From Oxyruncus cristatus (taxonomy: Eukaryota > Chordata > Aves > Passeriformes > Cotingidae), in NCBI GenBank assembly GCA_013399855.1, contig VXAY01007412.1:566672-630671 (forward strand): a stretch of 64,000 nucleotides of DNA, given 5' to 3'. The notes under the pieces are model-generated. The model was not told the origin of the DNA. It was given only the letters and a program-made list of their open reading frames with translations, and made no database searches. A program made the translations under genes and the position numbers. Positions within the stretch are counted from its first letter, which is position 1. Each line of letters opens with the position of its first letter. Shown piece by piece: positions 26,227-39,694 of the stretch.

Positions 26227-29200
26227 ATTCCTTTTTCAGGCATAGGCATTTCTTATTTGGTTATCCTTAAATGTTTCTTCTTCCTCCTTAGATTTTTTAA
26301 AAGGATCTGCGCAGTTGGGCAGGATTACTCTGGCAGATACAAGCAGCCTAAGCAATATCATTTGAGCAGTTATTTGTTGAGCAATCCTGGAATATCCTGT
26401 CCCGGGGAGCATGAAAAACCAAAACAAAATCTCCAAGGTATTTGCTGAATATCAAAGCAGAAGCACACAGAGAACATTGTCCCTCTATTAAACGCAGCCA
26501 AGAGCACTCTTCTTAAAATCCTATTCTGCTATAATTTTTCAGCAAGGAATTTTCTGTTAAAAATTTATTTATAACTATTGTAGTTCCTTTGTTTATTATT
26601 CAGTCCATGCATTAGTTTGATCTATAGGTCACATTTGGCCTACTTGAGGCAGCTTAGTGAGCTGGATGTTTTCCCTTGTGAGAGAGTCATCTTGTGCTTC
26701 AGGAACTAGCCATGGACAAAGTAAGAGTTTCATGTCCACATTTTATGATTGCAAAGAAAACTTTCCAGATGTGAGCCAGTCAAAATGGATCTAGGGATAT
26801 CTGAACCAGAAAGCTGCCAGCTTCAAAAAATAATCTAAGAGGTAGGACTTGCTTTCCTCATTTCAACTCCAGAGTCTGTTAACAACTATTTAAAGGCAGT
26901 GTGGTGAACAGTATCTCTGTTGGCTCATAAATGAAAAGAGACTAGTGTGAAAAAACAGTCCACTGAGGGTGAAGCTTTCCAGCATTAGCACAATAACTGA
27001 ACTGAAGGCAAAATTTACTAGTGTCTGGCTGTCTGCTTTTTTCAGTCAGGCTCCTCCTGTATTTTCTGATCCTTCCTCAGTCAGTTTTGTTTTGGTTGTT
27101 CTGTTTTCTTTTTTTTCCTTTTGATATTAGTTCTCTTGCTGTCTGCCATAATTTTCACATCTATATTTCTTCTCTATATTTCCAAAGTTTGGTTCAGATG
27201 GGCTACAGAAAAACCTTGCACACATTGCCCTGTTTTTTTTTCCTTAGGCTGAAGCACAAAAGCAGCACATCTGCCTGAGCCAATAGTGATTGTTAAATCT
27301 GCAGGTTTATGAATGTCATTCCCTTTGTGTTAGTCTGAGGTTAGTGCAAGTGAAGTGTTGGGGTGGAAAACCACAAAATCTGACCTCAAAAGAGGCTTCC
27401 AAACATCCCTTTAGCACAGACAACCCAAGAAAAAGTTATACTACAGGATTAAAAACAAACACAAATTCAGAAATTCATTGAAATCAGAAGACTTTGAAGT
27501 CACAGGAATGTTTCCTCTGCTGTATTTAGAAGGGCTTTTGGAGCTTCTGTATGTACTTATTAAAAAATTTAAAGGTGAAAACCGAACCGTAAGTGCTCAT
27601 TTACTCTTGAGAAGCCTCTTGATCTTCTGTCATGTTTCCTACAGCTCCTTAGCTCCCATTCTTCCTGATCTGCTGCACTTCTGTTAAGAGAGCATGTCAC
27701 AGAAGTGCTACATTTCAGCCAGATTTCTAGCCATATGTACACAAGCTTGCTTTTTTGGGTTCTTCTCCCAGCTCCTTTCTCCTGTAATTTCTATTCCACT
27801 TTTGAGTTGCACATATGATCTGTCCCAAAACTGTAGCATTCCTAGAGAATTTACGCTTTGAATAATAAACAGCCTTCTAAGAACAGAAGAATCTTAATTA
27901 GCTCACACACTGAATATAATATTCAAATGTATTTCATTTAAAGGGTCAATTATGTTTCATGCGATTGTAGGTGTGAGCAAATTTTGACAGATTGACTGGG
28001 TGTGGGTTTTGTGTTTAGTTTTGGTCAATTCAGGTATTATCTGCCACGACAAACATTAACTGAGATGAATCTTAAGTTCAGCCCCATGAAGGTTGCCTAT
28101 GTCTATGAGTCAGCATGCGGCAATTTTTGCTCCTAAACAAGATACTTCAGTCAGGACCTTAAAATTTGGATGAAAAAAGAAATCTTAAAACCAGGATGAA
28201 TGTAGTTCTCCCCATCTTTTTAGATCCACAGAAAGTGCCATCAGTCTTTTCTCTGCACTTCTACTGATTCACAACAATCTCATCACTTCAGATAATGTTG
28301 GGGGAGAAATGAAATAATGAGAAATTCACACACATTGACATTTGTGCATGTATTCACTATAGCTTAAGCCTCAACTGTTATGAAAGCAATTGGACATCTC
28401 AATGGACATGTAGATGAACATCAGGTTCAGCCAAACAATGCCGCACAGAATTAATTTTAGTTAATTAGTTAATTTATAGACTGGGAATCTTCTGTCTCTG
28501 ATTCGCACTGCTGTGGCAACAGATGGAATGTTGTATCAAGTGCAAGTGTTCTTGCTTTAAGACAGATGGCCTTAAAACTGGAGATGAGCAAGAAAAGGGA
28601 CATAAGAGTGTTTAAAGATTTGGGGTAAAAACCCTCAGTGAAAATTTGAAAGAGACAGATTTGTTTAGTTTATGAAAAGGAAGATGAAGGTGTGAGTTTA
28701 TCACACCCATTCAGTGCCAACATGGTGGTGGGGAAAGTGGTAATAGAGTTCAGTTTTAAAGCCAAGGACAGTTTTCTGGTAGTAACAGAAAAAAAGTAGA
28801 TAACCTTACCTGTTTGGTGTTCCAAGCTAGGCAGAAAGAGATGGGTAAGCTCTCAGCTCCTCAAATACGGAGAGACACCCATTTGCCTGCATTTACACCT
28901 AGCCTGGCAAGAGACACTTACAGAAATCCAAATTTAAGCAAACTTAGACTTGAAATCAAGTTAATTTGCTAATATTGCTGACAAACAGTTGTCAGAAGAA
29001 TTACCAACAATTACTCATGCAAAATATTTTCAATTTGAAGCTGGGTTTTTTTTAATAGTCAGGACATTGATATTAAATTCAACAATCTCTTACAGAAGAG
29101 GTTGAACTACATGTTCACAATGCTTTCTCCTTTCTTTATAACATCCCAGCCTCTGAATTTACGCCTTCATTACAGTATTGTTTGATCATCAGTCTTAATA

Positions 29201-30234
29201 AAGCTCTCATTAACCACCTCTGCTTTCCTGTAAAATGGTCACACATACTATTCAGCCACTGCTAAATAAATCTAGTCATTAAAGAAAGGAAATGATTAAT
29301 CTCTTCTTGTCTTCTGTGTCACAGCTGCTAATGGGATGATACGATATCTAAAATGTAGCTCAGAAAGTATATTCGTGTTTTCTTTTTAAAAGCATACAAA
29401 GTAATTTTAAATGTTGTTATTGTATTGCACCTACTTTTTGTCATACTCTTTCCCACCATTATGAGGTCTTAGAACACTCTTCTTGGGTAGGGTAGTCTTC
29501 AGGCTTTTATACGCAATGAGAATTTTCTGTGTGGCTTTTAAATACTCAGTTATTGGTCAATATGGACATCATGTTTGAAGAGCAAGGCAAGAAGAGGTAA
29601 TCATGTTTCGCTATATGTCCTACTACATTCTTTTTCTGCATCAGTCTTAATAGTTTCCATGACAAGAAGTTTCAATTAAGGAAGTATTTTGCTTCTTGGA
29701 AAGCCCTTTGCTCCGAAGACACACTTGGTTAAGTATTGCCTCTCCTTTGCAAATAGGAATCAACTCACTGGAATTAATATCCATATTCAGTATTGCAGAG
29801 ATAAGTTTCAGATAGTTAAAAGAATGAGTAACTCTGCAAACAAACAGTCTCTCTGTCAGCTACCAGTTGTTTACTTTTGGGCTTCTTATTGAATACAGTA
29901 GACTAGGAGACACCATATGAAGATTAAAAGCCTGAAACATCCACATCTTGAATGCTATCCTCAGCTTTGGTCTTTCCCACTGAAAACGTGATATACTGGA
30001 ACTGAAGAGACACAAAAGAATAAGGATAATCAGTGAACTGGAATAGTTTACGTACAGACAGAAAATAAATATGCTGTTCAGCTTGACAATGAGGCAGCTG
30101 AGGTATGTTATGGTAGAGGTCTGAAAAACCAAGAATGGTTTGGAAAAAGCAAAAAAAATTGCCATTTCAATGTCTCACCCAGGACTGTTTTGTCTTTCAG
30201 GGAGAACTTGAACTGGTGGATTTCTAGAACCTGG
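26227..30234. other. Intergenic, nothing recognised
   Basis: Four kilobases of AT-rich DNA. A small TTAATTAGTTAATT palindrome-like patch lies at about 28450-28475. Confidence 0.55.
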
Positions 30235-30370
30235 GAGAAAACTGAACCACATTTGGACTGTTCGTTTACTCCTTCCCTCAGCATTTGCTACTGGTCTACA
30301 GAGCCAGAATGCTGCCTTCTTAAGTGGACCTTTAGTACAACTGAGGGTGGCTGCTCTTACCTGCTTCAGC
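30235..30370 (+). mobile_element. Ancient CR1/L3-type 3' end
   Basis: The order GCATTTGCTACTGGTCTACA, then TAAGTGGACCTTTAGTACAA, then GGCTGCTCTTACC parallels the amniote L3/CR1 terminus in which 'gctagatggacctttggtct' is followed by 'tatggctgttctta'. The 78- and 85-codon frames over it are chance. Confidence 0.5.
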
Positions 30371-31464
30371 AGGCTGGAACTGGGGAGGGAGAGTTGGAGA
30401 AGAGACCTGAATGCATTAGGCTGTGAGATCAAGTCGTGAGTGAGACAGTGCTAGTGATGTGATTGCTAGTTGACTGCTAGACAGGAAAGACATATATGAG
30501 GAGAGCAGGGCAGAATATGCCTTTTCCTCTCCTAGTCCTGTAATTTCAAGTGGCTTAGTTCACAGTTTTCAGTGTGAGGCTGCTGTCTTGTCTCCAGTCT
30601 ATGTTTACATGTTCTTTGTGACTCTTTGGTTTTGGCAAGTAGTCTCTTTTTAAAAAACAAATCTTTCAACCTGGTTACCATATTGGTAAGATGTATGTGG
30701 CCATGTCTGTTTCTATTCCTGCCCCTTTCATAGAACTACAACATTCTCTAAATCAAATACTAGAGACAATTAAAAAACACCTGCCCTGATATAAACCTTA
30801 CACATTACATAGCATTTCCTTTATCACCAGAAGCCCTATAAAAATTGAATTTCTTCTGTAGACTGCTGTTCCTCTCTTCTAGCCATCACATTTCTTATTC
30901 CAGGCCAGCTACTTCAATGTTGCTAGTGGTTTCCCCTTGTTGTGCACCCGATGTATAAACAAAGGTCTTTTTGCACAAAACAAAGTCGAGTTATCATCTT
31001 TGATCAGATTGTTTGGATCAGGTTCAGCTGACAACTACAGAGTTGTTTTTCCACCCCTATACATTTCCAACATGCTGCAAATCCCTTATGCTTGTGGGAT
31101 TTCTGTTTGTTTGCTTGGGTTTCTTCAGAGGTTAACTTCTCTAAAGAGCAGTGTGGAAAAGAGAGGAATGCAGCAAATTTCCCAGATCCTAAGCAGCAAA
31201 GAATGTGTGTTGCTGGCAGAATATGACTGCTAAGAAACATCTTGGATGCCATCAAGCTAAAAGCATAAGGGCTGTGAAGTCAAAGAGTGCATCCACAGAA
31301 AAAAGGTGAAGCTGAAGCTGTCAGGCCTTTGAGCATATGGTGCACACCTAAAATAGATCTTCAAGATCAAAGGTTAAAAGTTATTTTTTAACTCATGTAA
31401 ACAGTTCTTTGTGCTTCCACAGTGCCTTTCCTTTTGTCCCGGGATGCTAAACCGTTTTTGTAAC

Positions 31465-31600
31465 TCTGGGGACCATTACCTTACCTAACAATCAGAGACA
31501 CTACTAATGTGCAGAGAGTTGAGGTGCAAAGTCAAGTCATGTAATCAGAAAGTAAGGGCTGGTAAAAGCAGACACTGTGCCTTTGTCTGTGGACCTTGTG
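31465..31600 (-). mobile_element. Possible MIR-like SINE relic
   Basis: GTGCAGAGAGTTGAGGTGCAAAGTC followed by ATGTAATCAGAAAGTAAGGGC resembles the antisense MIR core ('cagagaggttaagtgacttgcc…acagctagtaagtggc'). Divergence is high. A further similar patch lies at about 31700-31800. Confidence 0.4.
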
Positions 31601-31819
31601 TTTATGCCAAGGATTTAATTTTTAAAAGGGCCAAATAATTTTTAGCAGTGTGATTATGAACAGGCTAATCCTTCCTATAGCCAAGACTAGCAAAAGGAGT
31701 ATTGTGATTTACCAAAGGAGAGTCTGATGCTTACCCAGACAAGGAAATATTGTTATGCCTATTTTAAAGATCAGATACTCAACCCTCAGTCCTGTGTTCT
31801 AACGAATGAATGATGTTTG

Positions 31820-34800
31820 CAAAAATTTTTATGTGTGTCTACCTCTACTCTGCCCACCTTTGTAAGAGTGCAGGTACTTAAACACATGCAGTTAGACAAT
31901 GTAGTAGCACTGTTGCTAAAATCTCAGACTTACTGCAGGCTCTGTTTGCCTCCCTGAGCCCTAAGTGTCAAATCTCCACCTGGAACACCGTACATTGTGG
32001 TACTGATGTTGTCAGTATCAAAGAAGTTATTTTCTGGACACAGAACTTGGCAAAAGCTGTGCTAGGCATGTTTTGTTCATGTTTTTGTCCATGTTTGTAT
32101 TACACTTCAGTGCTCTAAGTTCAAATTTGATTTATGCTTTTAAGTGCTTACATATCTTTTCACTTAAACTCATCAACCAGGAATGAAACTAGAAATAGCA
32201 CAGTACTGAACAGATAGATCAGACCGTTCTTTCAGTATTTCAGACCCTGGAATTGAAATATGAAGTGGTTGTTTCTTTGATCTAGAGAATCTGAATAACA
32301 CCTAGAGTACCAAAGTGATCTACAGGAAAGGGCATGATGGAATGTAATCATGTTGCCAAATGTCTGTGCTTTTAAATGAACCACGTTAAACACAAGCAGA
32401 TGTTCAGAATATAGGCAAAGTTACTAGCAAAGGCCCTAGAGAGAACTACTTTAGAAGAGTGCCTGTTTTGCAGTATCTGGATAGGCATCAGTGATGTGAC
32501 AAAAAAATAGAGCAAGTTTACAGAGAAGTCTGAAGCAGGTTTTGATTCTGTGAAGGTCTCTTTCAGAAGTATCTCTTTTTCCTGAAACATCACAAAGACC
32601 CTAAAGCTTATCAAACATTGTGAATGGAAGTTCCATGGGAAAATAGGGGAGATTTAAAATATTGTTATGCTGACTTTGAAAACCACTTTTTCCATTTGAT
32701 CTTCTGAACATTTTAAACCTTTTAAAACGTAAATGTTGAAAACCAAAAGATATTACAGTTGAAAAAGAAGGGTTAATTTTGAAAACATTAAATTCAGATA
32801 TCATAACCATATAATTTTTTCCCCAGACTTTTACTGAGTCAGTTGATGAAAATCTACCTTTTCTCACTTGCAGGGCTGGTTTCAAAGAATTAGCTTTTCC
32901 TAATTAACAATGTTATGTCAGAAAATCCATAACAAGTTTTAAGAAGCACTGTGTTTAAAAGCGATGCAAAACTCCTCACATGGGGGCCTGGGAGCACATA
33001 CTGCTCACTGCTCATCAGTAAAAAACACATCATCACCTGGTGGTAACCAGCATTTTATCAACAGCTGTCAAAAGGCACAGGTCAGCAAGACCAGCACAGA
33101 AAAAAAAGGTGCTGATGCAGGTATCCCGAATTGGAGGCTTGTAAGATAAAGAGATGGTAACATGAAGGCTTTTTTTTTTTTTTTTTTNTTTTTTTTTAAC
33201 AGAGACTAGAATTACTGGAGGCATCAAGTAGTCACATGGCTATGCGCACAAGAAAGTGTGTTCTCTCTGGTTGTAAATGAGACAAGAAACTATTTGCAAA
33301 GCAATGTGCCTGTTGCTATATTGTCCCTATCATGGTAAAGCTCAAAAATTCCTGATCAGATTAGGAAGCTGGTCCCTACTGACAGCTTCCTGGCATTTTC
33401 CACTAGCTATATCTGCACTGTATGGCTGAAGAGATGTATTTCCTTAAGTGTCTGGGAAGTGAGCAACTACAAAAAGATCACTATGGAAAATCTATTAACA
33501 CTGCTGTGTACTGACTGCACGTGTACAATAATTTAGGATCCAGGAGCCATGGAAATACCAATGGCTTGTTTAAGAAATGCAGTTATTAATAAAAGATTAA
33601 GTGTCTTCACTTGGATAAATGGCAAGCAGGGATATTTGCTCTAGATAGTACAAAAGCATTTTTCACCAAGGATATAGGGTAATCAAACCAATAAACCAAT
33701 ACTTCCTTTAGTTCATGTTTGTCAAACTGCTACTTTCAAGCCTCTGACTTGACTTACTTCCTTCACTATGCTCTTTTTCCCTTGCAGATCAAAGTCTGCC
33801 CAGATTCTAAACATGCTTGCTATCCAATTTCCATTCAGAAACATCTACACCCTTTTTAACCTAGTTCAAGCAAAGCCCAGAATGTGGATTTCTTATTGGA
33901 AAAGTGGTCTGCAGTGACTGAGATCTGTTGTTGACCAGCTGGCTCATCAAGGAATAATGGTCTTGTGGATCAGACAGTGGAGTGACTCTCAGGAGATCAG
34001 ATATCGTACCTTGCTCTTTCAAATCCTTCCTGTATGATGACTTCGGCCAGATTGCTTAACTCTGTGCTTTAGTTGTCCCATTGCTGTTGCAGCATGACAG
34101 TACTTGTCTGCTTCCCTTGGGAAATGTTTGTATCTTATAGTGATGCTGACAAATAAATCACCTAAATGTCCAGATAGCTCCAATGACAATTTCTGTATCT
34201 GCCCTGCCATAAACTTCAGTGCTGCAAAGATACCAGGACCTTCACAGATGCCTTCTCTCAAAGTTATTGTTTTCTCAATGTTTCAAAGTTAGTGTTTTCT
34301 CTTTGGAAACATTTAGCTCCATTGTTTCAATTCCAGGCTTTCGCTATTGCTGAAATGTCTCATTTATGCCAGATTATAAATCAGATTGTAACTAATGGAA
34401 ACCTTAATCTCATTTTTTTCCTATCTACTTTCAAATGCAGGAAATAAGCTCCTTGAAATTTTCAACTAGTCAGACATCCTTCTAATTTCATTTGAACCAT
34501 TTCCCTGTAGGCAATGTTGAACAATTGCTATGGTCCTTGTTAGATATTTTAGTATTGAGTTGGTCCTACATAGAATGAATGAGACACATATGGAGTCAGG
34601 CAGGACTTCACATGGCTCCCTCACTGAGGGTAACAATCTCTCAGGTGTGTTTCCTTGTGTCTGAGACTCTATTGAGCTCATTCTTTGGATGTGTTACTGT
34701 AGCAGAGGTACACAACACCAGTGAACTTGTTTTTTATTCTCCTCAAAGACTTTGTAAGATCCTGTAATTCTTTTTTCTCTGACTTAAGGTGGCAGATTCC

Positions 34801-37559
34801 TCTTTTGGTCTATGAACCAAGAAATTTTACTTAGTTTAATAATAAAAAATTCCCCCTTTTTAAATTTTACATTAGACTGGATGACTCACTGGGCAATCAT
34901 GCTTCTTTTGCTGAAAATCAATTGTAACTAGCACTCTGCTGTAGAAGTTGCTGAACACACGGGAGCTTCAAGCAAAAAAGGTCTTTACTATTTCCCATGT
35001 AAAGAAGCACAAAACCCCAACCTTTACAAATATGCAAACGTACACAGATAAGTTCTCCTCCTTATACCGGTCTATGCCATTTATCAGAAAGATAAGGGAT
35101 GCAGTTGTGATGTTTCTACTAGTTTCCAGCCAGCGTGGTTCATGCAGGATTGGTTTGAGGGTCTGTTATTTTCTGGTACAAAGTTGTAGAATTTTGCCTC
35201 TTCTCACAGATTTTCTTCGGATTAGTTAAGAGTGGCTTTATCATCCAGCTGCTTAATCACATCAGCTGCTTCCAGCTCCCAGAATGAGGAGTAAGTCTGT
35301 CCCTCTTCAGTAACAGGAATTTTTGTTAATCACTGGGAGAAGACCTCTGAGCAAATAGGTCAGAACAATCTGCATTCTCTACGATGTGTAAAACCTAGCT
35401 CACTCCTTTCTGAAACTGCACTTCTACCAGCTGTATGGGACTACTTGCTTAACATAAAAGCAGTGCATCTTCCCAGTGAATGCCTAGTAGCGGTATTGCC
35501 ATAACACACCAAAGAATCGTGGGGTTTTTTTTCTGATTTTCTCTTGCTGAGTTACTGTGAAGGTCCTAATGCACCAAGATCTAGATTAACCTAACTAATG
35601 CTCAGAAGCCTGTGGTGATCTGCTGTCTTCTTCATCTTTTTGCATATACAGCATTTTGGTTGTATTTACATCACCTGGACGAGCTAGGAAGGCAAAGACT
35701 CATTGCAGTTGCCTGCCATCCAATATACTGTATTTGCTAACATACTTATTAGAGGTTATTTAAGGAGTGCACTTGAATCAGGAAAAGTACTTCTCTGCAT
35801 GCTTTTCCTGCATATGTTTCTGAAGCTCCTTGTACAATTTTGCTTTCAGGTAAGTTTTAGGTAAGTTCATGGAGGGTCCAATGACTTTTGTTTCTGAGGC
35901 AAAGAGACCTAAGAGCTGGCAACATCAGCACAGAGATTGTTATTTTACTTTAAATTATTCAGACATTTACAGTGAAAGGTAGAAAAAAAGATGCTCCTAG
36001 TACAATCAAGGTATCATCTGCAACGGCCCAAGTGATAATGACTGCTTTCCTCCAGTGTATTGTGTATTCTTGGAACATGCAGAACTGCTGCCATGACTAG
36101 AAGGGTGGGACATTCCATTATTTTTTTTCCCCTTTCCTGCACATGTGAGAGGGAGAAAGAGAAGAAAAAGGAGTGGGGTTTTAAAGTACTTTTCAAATCT
36201 TGTCAAGCCAAGAACTTCAGTTAATATTGCTTTTATAACCATAGTAGGAATGTACACAAAGTATCTCAGAGAAGATTGGTAATAGATTTGTAGCATTTTT
36301 ATATAAATCCAACAAATAATTATGGTCATGTTTCCAAGACTTCAAGTCCCATGTGCTCTTCAGTTTACCTCCTAAAATGCCCAGGGAAAGCAAAAATTGG
36401 CTGCTTAAAGTCCACAATCACAGGACTTCTTCCTTCTTCTTCTTTGCTTGTGCACTGTAATATTGTGTTACCATGTAAGGACATGATAACACCATCTTTC
36501 CTTAAGATGTTGAGCTCAGCAGGGAACGTGGTAAAAGAATGCTTTGCAAAATGTCACTGTGACACCCCTACCCAGCTTAATACTTTTGTCAGTACCATTT
36601 CACATTGCACAGGGAGAGTCATTACGGGTGTGTAATAACAGTGATGCTGGAGCTTCCCCCCTACAGGTCCCTATTCAACTTACTTAAATGCTTGGAAATT
36701 GTTAGAGGGATGTAAAAGAATGGATTTTCATGTCTCGGCTTGAAGTGCTAGGGTAAACTGAAAGGTTTAGTACCACACTAAGTAGTTGGGGTGGGGAAAT
36801 AATTAAAACTGAAAAAGGATTATTTTGGTATTTTATATGTTCTCATTCTGCTCCTAATTTTGTGTGGATTGTATAGTACTGACACTATTGAAATTAAAAG
36901 CTTTGACTACAATTTTTCCAGGTTTTACAAATTTTTATTTTTTTTTTCATATTTTCCCTTTTAAGAGTCAGAGTATACTTAACATTCTTAACAATTTCTC
37001 TGAGAGTAAAACTGCTTTCTATCAACTGCAATTTTCACCTGCACAGTTCGTAAATTAGGAACTTCTCCCCTTAGAGACTCTCTGTCCCTGCCTCTGTGTG
37101 TTATCGTCCATATTCTCAGTTTTCTGGATGAATTCAATTCTCCCTGTTGCATTCAGTTGTCTGAGGAACTTCACACTTTCAAATATACTTTAGAATTCAT
37201 CTTCCCTCTTTTCTAAACCTCAGTCTTGTTGTCCCATGTCTTCTTTTTTTTGCCCCAACTGCCTTAGAATTCTGTTCACATGAGTAGATCTCTTTTTCTC
37301 TGTGTTTTCTGAGTACCTTCTAGTTTTAGATTAAAAGTTCCCAAGTAATGAGTGGAACAAATCACAAAGAATTTGTTGAGAGTGGGCTAGGCTTGTGGGA
37401 TTGATCATGAGTGAGGCCTGAGAAGAGGGTGAGAAATGTTAAGAAAACTACAACATGACATTCAAGATCAGCAGAGGGAATCAGTCAGCATAGGTTCTCC
37501 AAACGTCACCTCCAAAAGTTCTAGCTGCTGCTGGGGAAAAGGTGTAAAGAGGAAGATGC
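31820..37559. other. Intergenic, nothing recognised
   Basis: No exon, RNA gene or clear young repeat. Frames are short and overlap on both strands. 36006-36329 (minus, 107 codons) is hydrophobic and low in complexity and has no supporting context. Confidence 0.55.
33170..33197. repeat. Poly(T) run with one undetermined base
   Basis: A T run of about 28 bases with a single N at 33188, most likely a length-ambiguous homopolymer in the assembly. Confidence 0.95.
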
Positions 37560-38070
37560 TGGAGAGATGACTTCTATCCAAGCAGCTCAAGACAGAAGAA
37601 TGCCCTGGCAGCAAACAGGGCTGATGCTATCCGGGACTACATTGACAGCAGCACTGACAGTAGACAGAGTGAGTGAGGGGAACAGCACTACCAGTTTTTA
37701 CTCAGCACTCAGACCACTCAAGAATACCATGTCCAGTGCTGGTTTCCCCAACAGAAGGAAGACATCGATAAATTCAGACAAGTTTGGTGTGAGACCATCC
37801 AAGTGTGATGGGACTGAAGAACTTGCACTGCCAGGGGAGCTCCCTATGTTTGGACTGGAGAATAGATACCAAAGTGCATCTTTCCAACACCCACAAAGTT
37901 ATTGAGATGATGGAGCCAGGCTGTTTGCAGTGGTGAATGGTGAGAGGATCAGAGATCACAGCTAGAGATTGAAAGAAGTTTGGGCATAAAGTAAAACTTT
38001 TTCTCTGGGAGGACAGTCAAGAGGCAGAGCAACCAAGTAACACCTGGAAGGTTGTGCCATTTCCATCCTC
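37560..38070 (+). mobile_element. CR1 LINE copy, upstream of a second copy
   Basis: CR1 sequence of the RT C-terminal region (CCGGGACTACATTGACAGC, then the tract that normally reads as the conserved animal CR1 tail), followed by the 3' segment GATGATGGAGCCAGGCTG to about 38070. It lacks a proper CR1 3' terminus and passes straight into the next copy. The 112-codon frame over it is not a host gene. Confidence 0.8.
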
Positions 38071-38521
38071 AAGTCCAGAGAAGGGTAATGAAGCTGTGGA
38101 AGGGTCAGGAAAGTAATATTCATTCCTATGAGGAGTGGATGAAGGGAGATGGGATTGTTTAGCCTGGAGAAAAGGCTCAGGGGGGACCTTATCACTCTCT
38201 ACAACTACCTGGAAGGAGGTTGTAGCCAGGTAGGGGTCAGTTTCTTCTCCCAGACAACAAGTGACAAGACAAGAGCTTGTCTTAAGCTGTGCCAGGGGAG
38301 GTTTAGGTGGGACATCCGGAGTAATTTCTTCACAGAAAGGGTGATTAAACATTGGAATGGGCTGCCCAGGGATGTGGTGGAGCACAATCCTTGAAGGTGT
38401 TTAAGGGAAGACTGGATGTGACACTTAGTGCCACGGTCTAGTTGTGACAAGGTGGTGTTTGGTTAGACTCTATGATCTCGGAGGTCTTTTCCAATCTAAT
38501 TGATCCTGTGGCTCTGTGATT
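38071..38521 (+). mobile_element. CR1 LINE, 3' fragment
   Basis: A second CR1 segment starting at CCAGAGAAGGGTAATGAAGC and containing GCCTGGAGAAAAGGCTCAGG and GGGCTGCCCAGGGATGTGG. It ends TGATCTCGGAGGTCTTTTCC and then a decayed octamer tail (TGTGGCTCTGTGATTGTG). It stops exactly where the CpG island begins. Confidence 0.92.
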
Positions 38522-39060
38522 GTGTTTATGGGACCTGGTAGGACAAGACCCTGAGCAGCTTAGTCCAGCCTCAGCGCTGACCCTGTTTGGAGTCGGAGAG
38601 GGGATCGGAGCCCTCCTGAGCCGCTTCCAGCCCTTGACGCTGCGACCCCACTCCTCTGCAGACACCCCGCTGACAGCAGCCCCCGCACAGCCCCTGGGCC
38701 GGTGCAGCCGGGCCGAGGGAGCGGCCGCCGGAGCCGCCAGGGGGACCCCGCGCCTCAAACCGGCCGTGCCGCCGCCGCCGCTTCTGGGTTTAAGGGGTAA
38801 AATTGATGGGGAATGCAGATAAAAATGATGTGGAATCCAAAGGGTGCCGAAGTGTCCGTGCAAGAGGTGAGCACGGGTCGCCCGTCCCTCAGCGGTGACT
38901 GCCCGGGGCTGCTCCCCTGCCCCGGCGAGCCTGAGCGGGTGGGGGAGCCGGAGGCTGACCCCCGGGGCTGCTCGGGGTCTGTGGGCGCTGCTGGTCAAGC
39001 GTTCCCGGAGGGCAACGGAGAAGAAAGAGGAAATAAAGAGCCAAGCCCAGTGGTCTGACT
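38521..39060. promoter_or_regulatory. CpG island with exon-like splice donor
   Basis: GC-rich, CpG-dense sequence begins directly after the 3' end of a CR1 copy. It includes a (GCC)n-like stretch near 38768-38780. On the plus strand a short frame MQIKMMWNPKGAEVSVQE (from 38813) reaches a GAG|GTGAGC donor at about 38866, so a first exon of a coding or long non-coding transcript is possible. The frame then runs on through the donor, so the ORF alone is not proof. It could be the promoter of a neighbour of CD86. Confidence 0.6.
38733..38746 (+). promoter_or_regulatory. CTCF-like motif in CpG island
   Basis: GCCGCCAGGGGGAC resembles the CTCF core (CCANNAGGGGGC class) at most informative positions. 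In a CpG island between a tissue-restricted immune gene and other DNA, an insulator site would make sense. This is motif resemblance only. Confidence 0.3.
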
Positions 39061-39694
39061 GAGGACCGTCATTATAATACATAACTACATTTTCCCTCAG
39101 CGGTGTACGGCCACTGCAGCTGTTTGTGTTGGGGTTTAAAGTGGCCACCTGCAGTCAGCACCCCAAAATTACCCCGCGGATGAGTGCCTGGGATGTGATA
39201 CCCTTGAATCCAGACTTCTGTGCACTTTTTGCCCATAAGAGGAAGTTTAGAAGTAGTAAGACTGATATGAGGAGTATGTGCCATGGCTCCTAACTCTTGT
39301 GTTCTGGGATCAAACGCCTGCTTTGCACTACTTTAGGGGAAGCAAGGGGGGTTGATGTTTCAGTGTGTTATGCTGATGGAGCATTTTGGTATTTTGCTTC
39401 ATAAAACCTACTTCGTTCCTGTATTGAGTTGTTTTTTACACATTTTCAGCTCTGGGTGCACATAATATTTAAGGTCTTAACCACTGACCTAATTAAGAAA
39501 AAAACACCTTCCTAATAGTCTATTTGAATTTCTGTAAAGCCTTAGGTCTGCAGAACAGCTTTCACTCCTATGCACTTCTAGTCTACTTACTCATATTTTA
39601 AAGACGCTAAGCTATAGCTTCGCCTTCTAAGTATAAGCTCTAACTGTAGTTTAACTAAAGTTGAAGAAGGAATCAGTTGTTATTGAGGGTTTTT

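Noticed and set aside
26020..26448. 142-codon hydrophobic plus frame
   Set aside because: Length is explained by a 42-base tandem duplication of pyrimidine-rich DNA and part of an old CR1-like tail.
1..38000. CASR coding exons expected downstream of CD86 by mammalian synteny
   Set aside because: No frame resembles the CASR extracellular or seven-helix exons. If synteny holds they lie outside the window or in undetected short exons.
38438..39148. 236-codon minus-strand frame
   Set aside because: Its C-terminal part comes from the CR1 tail and the rest is CpG-island sequence with few stops. No domain or splice support was found.
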